From Pseudomonadaceae bacterium (GTDB lineage Bacteria; Pseudomonadota; Gammaproteobacteria; Pseudomonadales; Pseudomonadaceae): a stretch of 64,000 nucleotides of DNA. Below are positions 44,246-52,522 of the stretch, one piece after another. Every line of letters starts with the position of its first letter. Position 1 is the first letter of the stretch. The notes under the pieces were generated by a model, which saw only the letters and a program-made list of their open reading frames with translations, ran no database searches and was not told the origin of the DNA. The DNA lies in contig CAAFUS010000006.1 in assembly GCA_900766265.1 (NCBI GenBank), forward strand, positions 310,001 to 374,000, given 5' to 3'. The position numbers and the translations under genes were made by a program.

Positions 44246-45073
44246 TCAGACCATGTTCAACGACTGCTTGCGGATCGGCGGTGCGAAGGCGTCATCGATG
44301 ATCGCCAGCTCCTCGTCGCTCAGCTGCAGCGCGGCCGCCGCCGCGTTGGCGCGCACGTGCTCGGGCGTCACCGCCTTGGGGATGGCGATTACACCAGGCT
44401 GGCGCAGCGCCCAGGCCAGAGCCACCGCCGCAGGCCCCACGCCCTGCCGACGCGCCACTTCGAGCAATGCCGGATGGCGCAACAACGCACCGCCCTGACC
44501 GACCGGACAGTAGGCCATCACCGGTATCCCCCGCTGCTGGCACCAGGGCAGCAGGTCGAACTCGATGCCGCGCTCGGCCGGGTTGTAGAGCACCTGGTTG
44601 GTCGCACATCGCTCTACGCGGGGCAGATCGAGCATGTCCTCCAGGTCGAGATTGGAGACACCCCAGCGCCGGATCTTGCCGGCTGCCTTGAGCCGCTCGA
44701 AGCCTTCCACCGTCTCGGCCAGCGGGTAGCGGCCGCGCCAGTGCAGCAGGTAGAGGTCGAGATACTCGCAGCCCAGGCGTTGCAGGCTGCGCTCGCAGGC
44801 CTCGACCACGCCCTCCCGACTGGCGTTGTGCGGATACACCTTGCTGACCAGGAACACCCGCTCGCGACGGCCTGCGATCGCCTCACCAACCACCCGTTCG
44901 GCACCGCCCTCCCCGTACATTTCGGCAGTGTCGATCAGGGTCATGCCCAGCTCGAGGCCCAGCCGCAGCGCGGCCACTTCACGGTCACGCTCGCCGGCGC
45001 GCTCGCCCATGTGCCAGGTGCCCTGGCCGATCAACGGTACGCGGGTCCCGTCAGCCAATTCCAGCGTGCGCAT
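44246..45073 (-). CDS. aldo/keto reductase
   Basis: 275 residues with the AKR barrel and its catalytic tetrad in order: Asp in LIDTAEMYGEG, Tyr in the same motif, Lys in FLVSKVYP and His in LYLLHWRGRY. NADPH-dependent reduction of aldehydes is expected, as in the YeaE-like group. The ATG overlaps the stop of the VOC gene by one base (TGATG), so the two are coupled. No further substrate hint. Confidence 0.9.
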   Translation of the reverse strand: MRTLELADGTRVPLIGQGTWHMGERAGERDREVAALRLGLELGMTLIDTAEMYGEGGAERVVGEAIAGRRERVFLVSKVYPHNASREGVVEACERSLQRLGCEYLDLYLLHWRGRYPLAETVEGFERLKAAGKIRRWGVSNLDLEDMLDLPRVERCATNQVLYNPAERGIEFDLLPWCQQRGIPVMAYCPVGQGGALLRHPALLEVARRQGVGPAAVALAWALRQPGVIAIPKAVTPEHVRANAAAAALQLSDEELAIIDDAFAPPIRKQSLNMV

Positions 45074-45516
45074 CAGGCATCCCCCTCGGCGTCTTCCTGC
45101 CAGGGATCATAGGTGCCGAAGCTCCATAGATGCCCCTCCAGGTCCCGGCAGCTGAAGCCACGGCCGCCGTAATCCTGATCCTTGAGCTCCATGACGATCT
45201 CTGCGCCGGCGGCCTTGGCCTGGGCATAGAGCGCATCGGCGCTGTTGACGATGACGTAGATGCCCTGGGTGCTGGCGCCTACCTCGTCGGGGTGTCGCAG
45301 CAGGCGACCGTATTCGCTGTCGACCACCGGGCCGATCATCAGCATGCCATTGCCGAACGAGACCTGCGCATGAATGATGCCGGCCTGCTCGTCCTCGACC
45401 ACATGCTGCTGGTCGAAACCGAAGGCCCGTTCGAGCCAATCGAGCGCAGCGCCGACGTCGCGGTAGCGCAGGCATGGAATCAGGGTCGCCGTGGTGTGCT
45501 TGGTGAAATGGGACAT
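45073..45516 (-). CDS. VOC family (glyoxalase/bleomycin-resistance type) protein
   Basis: 147 residues with two beta-alpha-beta-beta-beta modules: ATLIPCLRYRDVGAALDWLE in the first and GIYVIVNSADALYAQAKA in the second. The end GGRGFSCRDLEGHLWSFGTY has the typical metal/substrate side. These proteins bind metals and small molecules; the substrate is unknown. The ATG at 45516 was taken from the family-like MSHFTKHTT start. It is translated together with the aldo/keto reductase after it, which hints at a shared detoxification role. Confidence 0.85.
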   Translation of the reverse strand: MSHFTKHTTATLIPCLRYRDVGAALDWLERAFGFDQQHVVEDEQAGIIHAQVSFGNGMLMIGPVVDSEYGRLLRHPDEVGASTQGIYVIVNSADALYAQAKAAGAEIVMELKDQDYGGRGFSCRDLEGHLWSFGTYDPWQEDAEGDA

Positions 45517-45621
45517 GCACGCTCCTTGGGTTGCGGGCGCCGAGCCTGGCGCCATGCCTGTGTGACCGGCGCAGCGGCCAAACGCTCGCACGAATCGATC
45601 GGCCGGGGCACGAGCAGCTGC

Positions 45622-46179
45622 TCAAGCGCCAGCGCGCAGCCGCGCGGGATTGCCCATCACGGTGGCGCCGGCCGGCACGTCGCGAGTCACCACGCTGCCC
45701 GCCCCGATGACCGCATCGTCACCGATCTGGATGCCGGGAAGGATGATCGCCCCGCCGCCGACCCAGACATTGCGGCCGATGCGCACCGGCCTGCCGAACT
45801 CCAGCCCGGCGCGCCGCCGATCGGCGTCGCGAGGATGGTCGGCGGTGTAGATCTGCACCGCCGGGCCGATCTGGGTGCCGGCCCCGATATGCACCTCGAC
45901 CACGTCGAGAATGACGCAATTGAAGTTCAGAAATACCCCGTCTTCCAGATGGATGTTATAGCCGTAGTCGCAATGGAACGGCGGCCGGATCACCGCACCG
46001 CGCCCGACCGAACCAAGCCGCTGCTCCAGTAGCGTGCGGCGCTCGGCAGGTTCCGCCGCGAGGGCAGCGTTGTAGCGAACCATCCAGGCCTTGGCCAAGG
46101 CCTGATCGGTCTGTATTTCCGCATCGCCGGGCCGATAGAGTTCGCCGGCCAGCATCTTTTGTTTTTCGCTCAGGTTCAT
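45622..46179 (-). CDS. maa: sugar O-acetyltransferase, Maa/NodL type
   Basis: 185 residues with a left-handed beta-helix of hexapeptide repeats (IHLEDGVFLNFNCVILDV, VHIGAGTQIGP, NVWVGGGAIILPGIQIG, AVIGAGSVVTRDVPAG). The N-terminal helical part with MLAGELYRPGDAEI is typical of maltose/galactoside acetyltransferases. The catalytic histidine is in YTADHPRDAD. GGAGG lies before the ATG. It is divergent from mdaB. Confidence 0.9.
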   Translation of the reverse strand: MNLSEKQKMLAGELYRPGDAEIQTDQALAKAWMVRYNAALAAEPAERRTLLEQRLGSVGRGAVIRPPFHCDYGYNIHLEDGVFLNFNCVILDVVEVHIGAGTQIGPAVQIYTADHPRDADRRRAGLEFGRPVRIGRNVWVGGGAIILPGIQIGDDAVIGAGSVVTRDVPAGATVMGNPARLRAGA

Positions 46180-46339
46180 GGCCCCTCCGGTTATGGATCA
46201 GCGTGTCGCTGCCGACATCCTTGCCTGTCAGGCAACGGTCAATTTCATTCCTGCGCCTTAATCGCAACAGTCCTGCAAGCGATAATTCCTCCACTTTTTA
46301 TAGCGCCTGTTCAGGTGCACAGCTCGTTTTGGAGGTTTC

Positions 46340-46927
46340 ATGAACATTCTGCTGATCAACGGTGCCAAGGAGTTCGCCCACTCGGCGGGGCGCTACAACC
46401 ACACCCTGCATGACATCGCGCGCGGCGAACTTGCCGAACTGGGTCACGAAATCCAAGAAACCCAGGTCGATGCCGGCTACGACATCGAGGCCGAGGTGGC
46501 CAAGTTCCTCTGGGCCGACGTGATCGTCTATCAGATGCCCGGCTGGTGGATGGGCGCGCCCTGGATCGTCAAGAAGTACATCGATGAAGTCTTCACCGCC
46601 GGCCACGGCACGCTCTACGCCAGCGATGGCCGCAGCCGCAACGATCCGAGTCGCCACTACGGCAGCGGCGGACTGCTGCAAGGCCGCCGCTACATGCTCT
46701 CGCTGACCTGGAATGCGCCCCAGGCCGCGTTCGACGAGCCAGGCAATTTCTTCGAAGGACGCGGCGTCGATGCCGTCTACTTCCCCTTCCACAAATCCCA
46801 GGAATTCCTGGGCCTGGAGAGCCTGCCGACCTTCCTGGCCACCGACGTGATCAAGGCGCCGGACATCGAAGGCGACATCGCGGCGTACAAGGCGCACCTG
46901 CGCCAGGTCTTCGGTCCGCGCGGCTGA
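46340..46927 (+). CDS. mdaB: NAD(P)H quinone oxidoreductase MdaB
   Basis: 195-residue flavodoxin-fold enzyme that reduces quinones by two electrons and protects against oxidative and thiol stress. The start MNILLINGAKEFAHSAGRYN and the segment YQMPGWWMGAPWIVKKYIDEVF are characteristic of MdaB, with GGLLQGRRYMLSLTWNAP later. GGAGG is placed well before the ATG. Length is usual. Confidence 0.93.
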   Translation: MNILLINGAKEFAHSAGRYNHTLHDIARGELAELGHEIQETQVDAGYDIEAEVAKFLWADVIVYQMPGWWMGAPWIVKKYIDEVFTAGHGTLYASDGRSRNDPSRHYGSGGLLQGRRYMLSLTWNAPQAAFDEPGNFFEGRGVDAVYFPFHKSQEFLGLESLPTFLATDVIKAPDIEGDIAAYKAHLRQVFGPRG

Positions 46928-47179
46928 TCACGCACCCTGACGGCACACCTGTCGCGCCCTGTGCTCCATAACGGAACATAAGCGCCAGGCCAATGCGCCC
47001 GCCCTCCATCCAGACTCAATCGGGCGCCTGGCCCCAAACCCTGGCCGTAGCGCCCGCCGGTCTCGACCCGCCTGGGCGCGCGAGCCTTTCGATCCAAGCC
47101 CGGTGAAGTTGGCATCTTTTTTTCATGGGCCATGCCAACCAAGCCAGGACTCCTCGTCCTTTAAGCCTTGCCGACATTT
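46928..47179. other. leader and spacer upstream of the amide operon
   Basis: About 250 bp without a gene. It contains a small hairpin AGGAC-TCCTC-GTCCT near 47147-47161 and several short palindromes (CATGGGCCATG). It should hold the operon promoter, but no convincing sigma-70 or sigma-54 box was found. Confidence 0.4.
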
Positions 47180-47210
47180 GCGCCTCGATGGCGCCAGGTA
47201 ACGAAGCCTG
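47180..47210 (+). promoter_or_regulatory. ANTAR-type antiterminator hairpins
   Basis: Hairpin 1 is GCGCC-TCGAT-GGCGC (47180-47194). Directly after it, hairpin 2 is CAGGT-AACGAA-GCCTG (47195-47210), with a six-base loop having A at position 1 and G at position 4, the hallmark recognised by ANTAR proteins. Its 3' arm GCCTG is also part of the terminator stem that follows, so both cannot form together. Hairpin 1 lacks the A1/G4 loop. Confidence 0.55.
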
Positions 47211-47244
47211 ATCACCAGCATGCTGGTCGATCAGGCTTTTTTTT
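47204..47244 (+). terminator. strong intrinsic terminator in the leader of the amide operon
   Basis: AAGCCTGATC-ACCAGC pairs with GCTGGT-(C)-GATCAGGCTT, about 16 bp with one bulge, followed by a T-run ending at 47244. It lies only 10 bp before the ATG of the first operon gene, so it must act as an attenuator of the operon rather than as end of another unit. Confidence 0.9.
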
Positions 47245-47254
47245 GGACACGAAC

Positions 47255-48391
47255 ATGCCCCGTACCTTTCCCATCGGTCTGCTGCTTTCCACCGACGGTA
47301 CCTACCGCCGGATGGGCCGCCATGCGCTGGCCGGCGCTCGCGACGCACTGGCCGAGATCAATGCGGAGCCGCGCGCTGGCGTCCAGCTGCAGGCCCGGCA
47401 CATCAACCCGCACGGTCAGCTCGGGCGTTACGGCGAGGGCGCCGCCACGCTGATGGACGCCGGCATCCGCCACTTGTTCGGCACCATCACCTCAGCGAGC
47501 CGCAAGGAGATCATTCCCGACTTGGAGCAGCATGGCGGCCTGCTCTGGTACGCCTGTCCGTACGAGGGTTTCGAAAGCAGCGAAAACGTTCTCTACCTCG
47601 GCGGCTGCCCGAACCAGAATCTGATACCCCTGCTGCGCTATGCGCTGCGCACCTTCGGGCGACGCGCCCAGCTGATCGGCTCGAACTACGTCTGGGGTTG
47701 GGAAAGCAACCGCATCGCCCGCGAGGCGCTACTGACGGCCGAAGGCGAGGTGCTGGCGGAAAGGTACTTCCACCTCGGCTCGACCGTGTTCGCCGACACG
47801 ATCAGGACGATGATGGCCGATCCCCCAGCCTTTATCCTCAACAACCTGGTGGGCGAGTCGTCCTATGCCTTCCTGGCCCAGCTCGACCAGGCCTGCGCGC
47901 GGCGCGGCATCCGGCTGCCGGTGCTCAGCTGCAACCTCACCGAGGCGGAACTGGGCGAGCTGGGCACGCTGGACCACCTGCGACTGCTTTCCTGCGGCCC
48001 CTTCTTCGAGGCGGTCGATCCGCTGTTCAGCCAGCGCCAGCAACAACGGCACGGGCTGCAACGCTGCTCGCACTACTACACCGGCACCTACACCGCCGTG
48101 CATCTGTTCGCCCATGCCCTGCAGCACACCGGCGACGATCGCCCCGAGGCGATTACCGAGTACCTGCACCAGGGTGCCCTGCCCAGCGCGTTCGGCGCGT
48201 TGCGCATCGCGCCGCACAACAACCACACCAGCCTGCCTTGCTATATCGCCGAACTGCATGAGGGGCGCTTTTGCCTGCTGCACAGCGAAGAAGGCGCGCT
48301 GGCGCCGGATCCCTACCTGACCGCCACCGACCTGAACGACCTGCGCCCGACGCGCGAGGCCGCACCGTTCCAGCTGAGGATCGTCAAATGA
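47255..48391 (+). CDS. amiC: AmiC-like amide-sensing regulatory protein
   Basis: 378 residues of the AmiC/urea-amide binding family (type I periplasmic-binding-protein fold). It starts MPRTFPIGLLLSTDGTYRRMG without a signal peptide, so it stays in the cytoplasm as a sensor and not as a transport protein. The ligand-binding cleft elements are visible: HLFGTITSASRKEIIP, then GGLLWYACPYEGFE and LIGSNYVWGWESNRIARE. In P. aeruginosa AmiC sequesters AmiR until an amide binds; here amiR follows directly, overlapping as ATGA. The gene sits behind a terminator with an ANTAR-like hairpin. The ligand is unknown. Confidence 0.88.
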   Translation: MPRTFPIGLLLSTDGTYRRMGRHALAGARDALAEINAEPRAGVQLQARHINPHGQLGRYGEGAATLMDAGIRHLFGTITSASRKEIIPDLEQHGGLLWYACPYEGFESSENVLYLGGCPNQNLIPLLRYALRTFGRRAQLIGSNYVWGWESNRIAREALLTAEGEVLAERYFHLGSTVFADTIRTMMADPPAFILNNLVGESSYAFLAQLDQACARRGIRLPVLSCNLTEAELGELGTLDHLRLLSCGPFFEAVDPLFSQRQQQRHGLQRCSHYYTGTYTAVHLFAHALQHTGDDRPEAITEYLHQGALPSAFGALRIAPHNNHTSLPCYIAELHEGRFCLLHSEEGALAPDPYLTATDLNDLRPTREAAPFQLRIVK

Positions 48392-48996
48392 ACCCGCTCA
48401 AACGTCCGGATTTCGAAAGCGGCCGCCTGCTGCTCATCGATTGCGAAGAGCGCACCCTCGCCGCCCTGCACAAGAGCCTGCAGCGCCTGGGCATCACCGC
48501 GTTGGCAACGACTGCCGATGCCCCCATTGCGTTGGAGTGCTGCTTCGCCGCGGTGGTCGAACTCGAACACTTCGCCAGCCCCCGCACGCTGCGCCAGCTG
48601 GAAGCCGCCGGCGTCCCGCTGATCGCCCTGACCGCCCACGAGACCCTGTCGCAGATTCAGCGCGCCATCGAGCTGGGCGCCACCGCCCTGCTGAACAAGC
48701 CGATCACCCAGGGCTCGGTCTACACCACGCTGATGATGGCCATCGGTCTGCAGCAGCGACTGGCCGCAGAGCGTGACGAGCGCCTGGCCCTGCAGCGGCG
48801 TCTGTCGTCGGCTCCGTTGCTGGCACAGGCACTGGCGCGCCTGATGGTCGAGCATGGCCTCGACGAGGCGGAGGCCTACGAGCGGCTCCGGGGGCTGTCG
48901 ATGCGTCTGAACCGGAGCCTCGACTCGCTTTGTGCCGAACTGGTGAGCGATCGCACGCCAGCACCCTTCACTGGTACCCCGCGAGGCGGCCGATGA
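48388..48996 (+). CDS. amiR: AmiR-like ANTAR antiterminator
   Basis: 202 residues. The N-terminal 120 form a pseudo-receiver domain (GRLLLIDCEERTLAALHKSL, then ALTAHETLSQIQRAIELGATALLNKPIT) without the usual phospho-acceptor setting. A coiled helix leads to a C-terminal ANTAR RNA-binding domain (about 130-190, LAQALARLMVEHGLDEAEAY, then LRGLSMRLNRSLDSL). Such proteins bind paired hexaloop hairpins and prevent termination. The gene overlaps amiC and the first permease gene by 4 bp each. It should control the terminator at 47204-47244. Confidence 0.88.
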   Translation: MNPLKRPDFESGRLLLIDCEERTLAALHKSLQRLGITALATTADAPIALECCFAAVVELEHFASPRTLRQLEAAGVPLIALTAHETLSQIQRAIELGATALLNKPITQGSVYTTLMMAIGLQQRLAAERDERLALQRRLSSAPLLAQALARLMVEHGLDEAEAYERLRGLSMRLNRSLDSLCAELVSDRTPAPFTGTPRGGR

Positions 48997-49841
48997 GCAC
49001 CCTGCTCGCCCTTTGCCGGCGACCCTCGGTGGCCGTTGCGCTGCTGCTAATCCTGATGATCGTGGTGCTGGCGATCCTGGCGCCCTGGGTCAGCCCGTAC
49101 GATCCGTCCGAGCAGTTCATCGAAGGGCTGTCGATGGAAGGCGCCCCCTTGCCGCCGGACGCCACCTACTGGCTGGGCACCGACCTGCTCGGCCGCGACC
49201 TGCTCTCGCGGCTGATCCACGGCGCACGCACCTCGCTGTTCATCGGCCTGGTGGCCAACGGCCTGGCGGTGCTGATCGGCACCCTCGTCGGCCTGACCGC
49301 AGGCTTCGTGCGCGGCTGGCTGGGCAGCCTGCTGATGCGCTTCACCGATCTGATGATGGCCTTCCCGGCGCTGCTGCTGGCGATCGCCCTGGCGGCAATC
49401 TTCCAGCCGAGCGTCTGGATCGTCGCGCTGGTGATAGCCATGGTGAACTGGGTGCAAATCGCCCGGGTGATCTATTCGGAAACCGTGGCCCTGGGCGCTC
49501 GGGACTTCGTCGCGGTCGAACGCACCCTGGGCGCCAGTTCGCTGCGCATCCTGTTCTCCCACCTGCTGCCGCATCTGCTGCCGACCATTCTGGTCTGGGC
49601 GACGCTGGGCATCTCAACCACGGTGCTGCTGGAGGCGACGCTCTCCTATCTAGGCGTCGGGGTGCAGCCGCCCACGCCGAGCTGGGGCAACATCATCTTC
49701 GAGAGCCAGACCTACTTCAGCGAGGCGCCCTGGCTGGTGTTCATTCCCGGCGCGGCGATCATCCTGCTGTCGCTGGCCTTCAACCTGGTCGGGGATGCGC
49801 TGCGCGACGAGCTCGACCCGACGCTGGTGGGGAGACGCTGA
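48993..49841 (+). CDS. ABC transporter permease, DppC type
   Basis: 282-residue inner-membrane permease of the peptide/nickel (DppC/OppC) class. After a first span the OppC_N-like region leads to HWLGTD-type LGTDLLGRDLLSRLIHGART, a class signature. Six membrane segments are present, with the EAA loop near YSETVALGARDFVAVERTLGAS. It overlaps amiR as ATGA and the next permease gene as TGATG, so the operon is tightly coupled. It forms the channel together with the DppB-type partner. Confidence 0.93.
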   Translation: MSTLLALCRRPSVAVALLLILMIVVLAILAPWVSPYDPSEQFIEGLSMEGAPLPPDATYWLGTDLLGRDLLSRLIHGARTSLFIGLVANGLAVLIGTLVGLTAGFVRGWLGSLLMRFTDLMMAFPALLLAIALAAIFQPSVWIVALVIAMVNWVQIARVIYSETVALGARDFVAVERTLGASSLRILFSHLLPHLLPTILVWATLGISTTVLLEATLSYLGVGVQPPTPSWGNIIFESQTYFSEAPWLVFIPGAAIILLSLAFNLVGDALRDELDPTLVGRR

Positions 49842-50767
49842 TGCCTGTCTTTATCCTGCGTCGCCTCGGCTATTCGCTGCTGATCCTGCTCGGCATCACC
49901 TTCATCACCTACCTGCTTCTGTTCATGCTCCCGGCCGACCCGGCCCGGCAGATCGCCGGGCGCAGTGCGACGCCGGAGGTGGTTGCCGGCATCCGTACGC
50001 AGCTCGGCCTGGACCTGCCCTTCTACGAACAATACGGGCGTTACCTCGCCAAGCTGGTCCAGGGCGACCTCGGCCGCTCCTACATCCAGCGCAGCGAAGT
50101 CGCCGAACTGATCGGATCGCGCCTGCGCCCGTCGCTGGAACTGATGGCGGCCGGTATCGGCTTCGAGCTGCTGATCGGCATCGGCCTGGGCGTCATTGCG
50201 GCGCTGCGCCGCGGCGGCGTGGCCGACAAGATCCTGATGGCCTTTTCCTTCATCGGCGTCTCGGCACCGCAGTTCATCGCCGCGATGCTGTTCCTCTACT
50301 TCTTCGCCATGCAACTGGGCTGGTTCCCTCTGGGCGGTTACGGCGGGCCGGAGCACCTGCTGCTGCCGGCGCTGACGCTGGGCATCCTCGGCAGCGGCTG
50401 GTACTCGCGCATGGTGCGCTCCTCGATGATCGAGGTGCTGCACCAGGACTTCATCCGCACCGCCCGCGCCAAGGGGCTGAGCCGTGGCCGGGTGATCCTA
50501 CGCCACGTGTTGCCCAACGCGATCGTCCCGGTGATCCCGATGATCGGCATCGACATTGGCATCTTCATGGGCGGGCTGGTGGTGGTCGAGTCGGTGTTCG
50601 GCTGGCCAGGCATCGGTCAGCTCGCATGGCAGGCGATTCAGCAGGTGGACATCCCGGTGATCGTTGGCGTCACCACCGTATCGGCCGTGGCCATCGTGCT
50701 CGGCAATCTGCTGGCCGACCTGGTGATCCCACTGGTCGATCCGCGCATCGATGTGAAAAAACACTAA
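49841..50767 (+). CDS. ABC transporter permease, DppB type
   Basis: 308-residue permease partner, with the DppB/OppB start FILRRLGYSLLILLGITFITYLLLF split over the first span. The periplasmic part is GLDLPFYEQYGRYLAKLVQGDLG, and the EAA loop is FIRTARAKGLSRGRVILRHVLPN. Six membrane segments. C before B is the reverse of the usual B-C order in Dpp operons. The start overlaps the previous stop by one base. Confidence 0.93.
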   Translation: MPVFILRRLGYSLLILLGITFITYLLLFMLPADPARQIAGRSATPEVVAGIRTQLGLDLPFYEQYGRYLAKLVQGDLGRSYIQRSEVAELIGSRLRPSLELMAAGIGFELLIGIGLGVIAALRRGGVADKILMAFSFIGVSAPQFIAAMLFLYFFAMQLGWFPLGGYGGPEHLLLPALTLGILGSGWYSRMVRSSMIEVLHQDFIRTARAKGLSRGRVILRHVLPNAIVPVIPMIGIDIGIFMGGLVVVESVFGWPGIGQLAWQAIQQVDIPVIVGVTTVSAVAIVLGNLLADLVIPLVDPRIDVKKH

Positions 50768-50789
50768 CCAAAAGCAAGGGGCAGGAAGC

Positions 50790-52424
50790 ATGAAGCGCAA
50801 AGCACTATCGCTGGCCATCGCGGCCACACTGTTCGCCGGCGGCCTGTTGGCCGACGAGTCGCCGGACCGGGACCCCAATGCCAAATCCGGCGGTAATGCC
50901 GTGGTGACCTACCAGAACGACGTCGCCACGCTGGACCCGGCGATCGGCTACGACTGGCAGAACTGGTCGATGATCAAGAGCCTGTTCGACGGCCTGATGG
51001 ACTACAAGCCGGGCACCACCGAGCTGGTCAAGGACCTGGCCGAGGACTACAGCATCTCCGACGACGGCACCGTCTACACCTTCACTCTGAAGAAGGGCGT
51101 GAAGTTCCACAACGGCCGTGAGATGAAGGCCAGCGACGTCAAATACTCGCTCGAGCGTACCGTCAACCCGAAGACCCAGAGCCCAGGCGCCGGTTTCTTC
51201 AGCTCGATCGCCGGCTACCAGGAGATGGCCGAAGGCAAGGCCGACAGCCTCAGCGGCATCGAGGTCGTCGACGACTACCAGGTGAAGATCACCCTGAGCG
51301 AAGCCAACGCCACCTTCCTCCATGTCATGGCGATCAACTTCGCCTCGGTGGTGCCCAAGGAAGCGGTCGAGCAATGGGGCGAGGATTTCGGCAAGCATCC
51401 GGTCGGCACCGGCGCCTTCAGCCTCGAAGACTGGAAGCTCGGCCAGCGCCTGGTGTTCAAGAAGAACCCGGACTACTTCAACAAGGGCCTGCCGTATCTG
51501 GACGGCATCACCTTCGAAGTCGGCCAGGACCCGAACGTTGCCCTGCTGCGCCTGGAAAAAGGCGAAGTCGACATCGCCGGTGACGGCGTTCCACCGGCGC
51601 GCTTCCTGCAGTTTCGCAAGGACCCGAAGTTCAAGGACATGCTGGTGGTCGGCGACCAACTGCACACCGGCTACCTGACCCTCAAGACCACCCTCGCGCC
51701 CTTCGATAACCTCAAGGTGCGCCAGGCGGTGAACATGGCCATCAGCAAGGATCGCATCGTGCGCATCATCAACGGCCGCGCCACCCCGGCGAACCAGCCG
51801 CTGCCGCCTGCCATGCCCGGTTACGACGAGGGTTACAAAGGCTACGCCTACGACGTCGAGGGTGCGAAGAAGCTGCTCGCCGAAGCGGGCTTCCAGGACG
51901 GCTTCGACACCGAGCTGTACGTGATGAACACCGACCCGCAGCCGCGCATCGCCCAGTCGATTCAGCAGGACCTGGCCAAGGTCGGCATCCGCGCGCAGAT
52001 CAAATCGCTGGCACAGGCCAACGTGATTGCCGCGGGCAGCGAAAAGGATCAGGCGCCGATGGTCTGGTCTGGCGGCATGGCCTGGATCGCCGACTTCCCG
52101 GATCCGTCCAACTTCTGGGGCCCGATCCTCGGCTGCGCCGGCGCGGTGGAAGGCGGCTGGAACTGGTCGCTGTACTGCAATAAGGAACTCGACGCGCTGG
52201 CGGCCAAGGCCGACGGCATGGCCAAGCCGGAGCAGGAAGCCGAACGCATCGCGCTGTGGAAGAAAATTTTCATCGACACCATGGCCGACGCGCCCTGGGT
52301 GCCGATTTTCAACGAGCAGCGCTTCTCGGTGCGCTCCGCGCGCATGGGCGGGGACGACGCGCTCTATGTCGACCCGGTGCATGTGCCGGTCAACTACGAC
52401 TACATCTACATCAAGGGCCAGTGA
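50790..52424 (+). CDS. ABC transporter substrate-binding protein, DppA type
   Basis: 544-residue periplasmic binding protein of family SBP_bac_5. A signal peptide (MKRKALSLAIAATLFAGGLLA) is followed by a class signature region (YTFTLKKGVKFHNGREMKASDVKYSLER). The mature protein has the usual two-lobe length. Tandem acidic and aromatic residues (WSGGMAWIADFPDPSNF) line the presumed site. The family binds peptides, glutathione, nickel or other ligands, so the true ligand is open; genomic context favours a nitrogen compound such as a short amide. GGGGCAGGAAGC precedes the ATG. Confidence 0.92.
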   Translation: MKRKALSLAIAATLFAGGLLADESPDRDPNAKSGGNAVVTYQNDVATLDPAIGYDWQNWSMIKSLFDGLMDYKPGTTELVKDLAEDYSISDDGTVYTFTLKKGVKFHNGREMKASDVKYSLERTVNPKTQSPGAGFFSSIAGYQEMAEGKADSLSGIEVVDDYQVKITLSEANATFLHVMAINFASVVPKEAVEQWGEDFGKHPVGTGAFSLEDWKLGQRLVFKKNPDYFNKGLPYLDGITFEVGQDPNVALLRLEKGEVDIAGDGVPPARFLQFRKDPKFKDMLVVGDQLHTGYLTLKTTLAPFDNLKVRQAVNMAISKDRIVRIINGRATPANQPLPPAMPGYDEGYKGYAYDVEGAKKLLAEAGFQDGFDTELYVMNTDPQPRIAQSIQQDLAKVGIRAQIKSLAQANVIAAGSEKDQAPMVWSGGMAWIADFPDPSNFWGPILGCAGAVEGGWNWSLYCNKELDALAAKADGMAKPEQEAERIALWKKIFIDTMADAPWVPIFNEQRFSVRSARMGGDDALYVDPVHVPVNYDYIYIKGQ

Positions 52425-52522
52425 AGATCCGCTAGCCACCGTGGCCGCAGCCGGACCCTTCCGGTTGCGCCCACCCTGCCCGGTTCACCGGGCCTTCGAA
52501 TCGACTGCCAGAGGCTCCATCC

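Noticed and set aside
46928..47160. Sigma-54 promoter of the amide operon
   Set aside because: A TTGGCAT word near 47110 lacks the matching GC element at the required distance.
50805..52439. 544-codon minus-strand frame opposite the binding-protein gene
   Set aside because: Antisense shadow with no start signal; the plus-strand protein has a signal peptide and family motifs.
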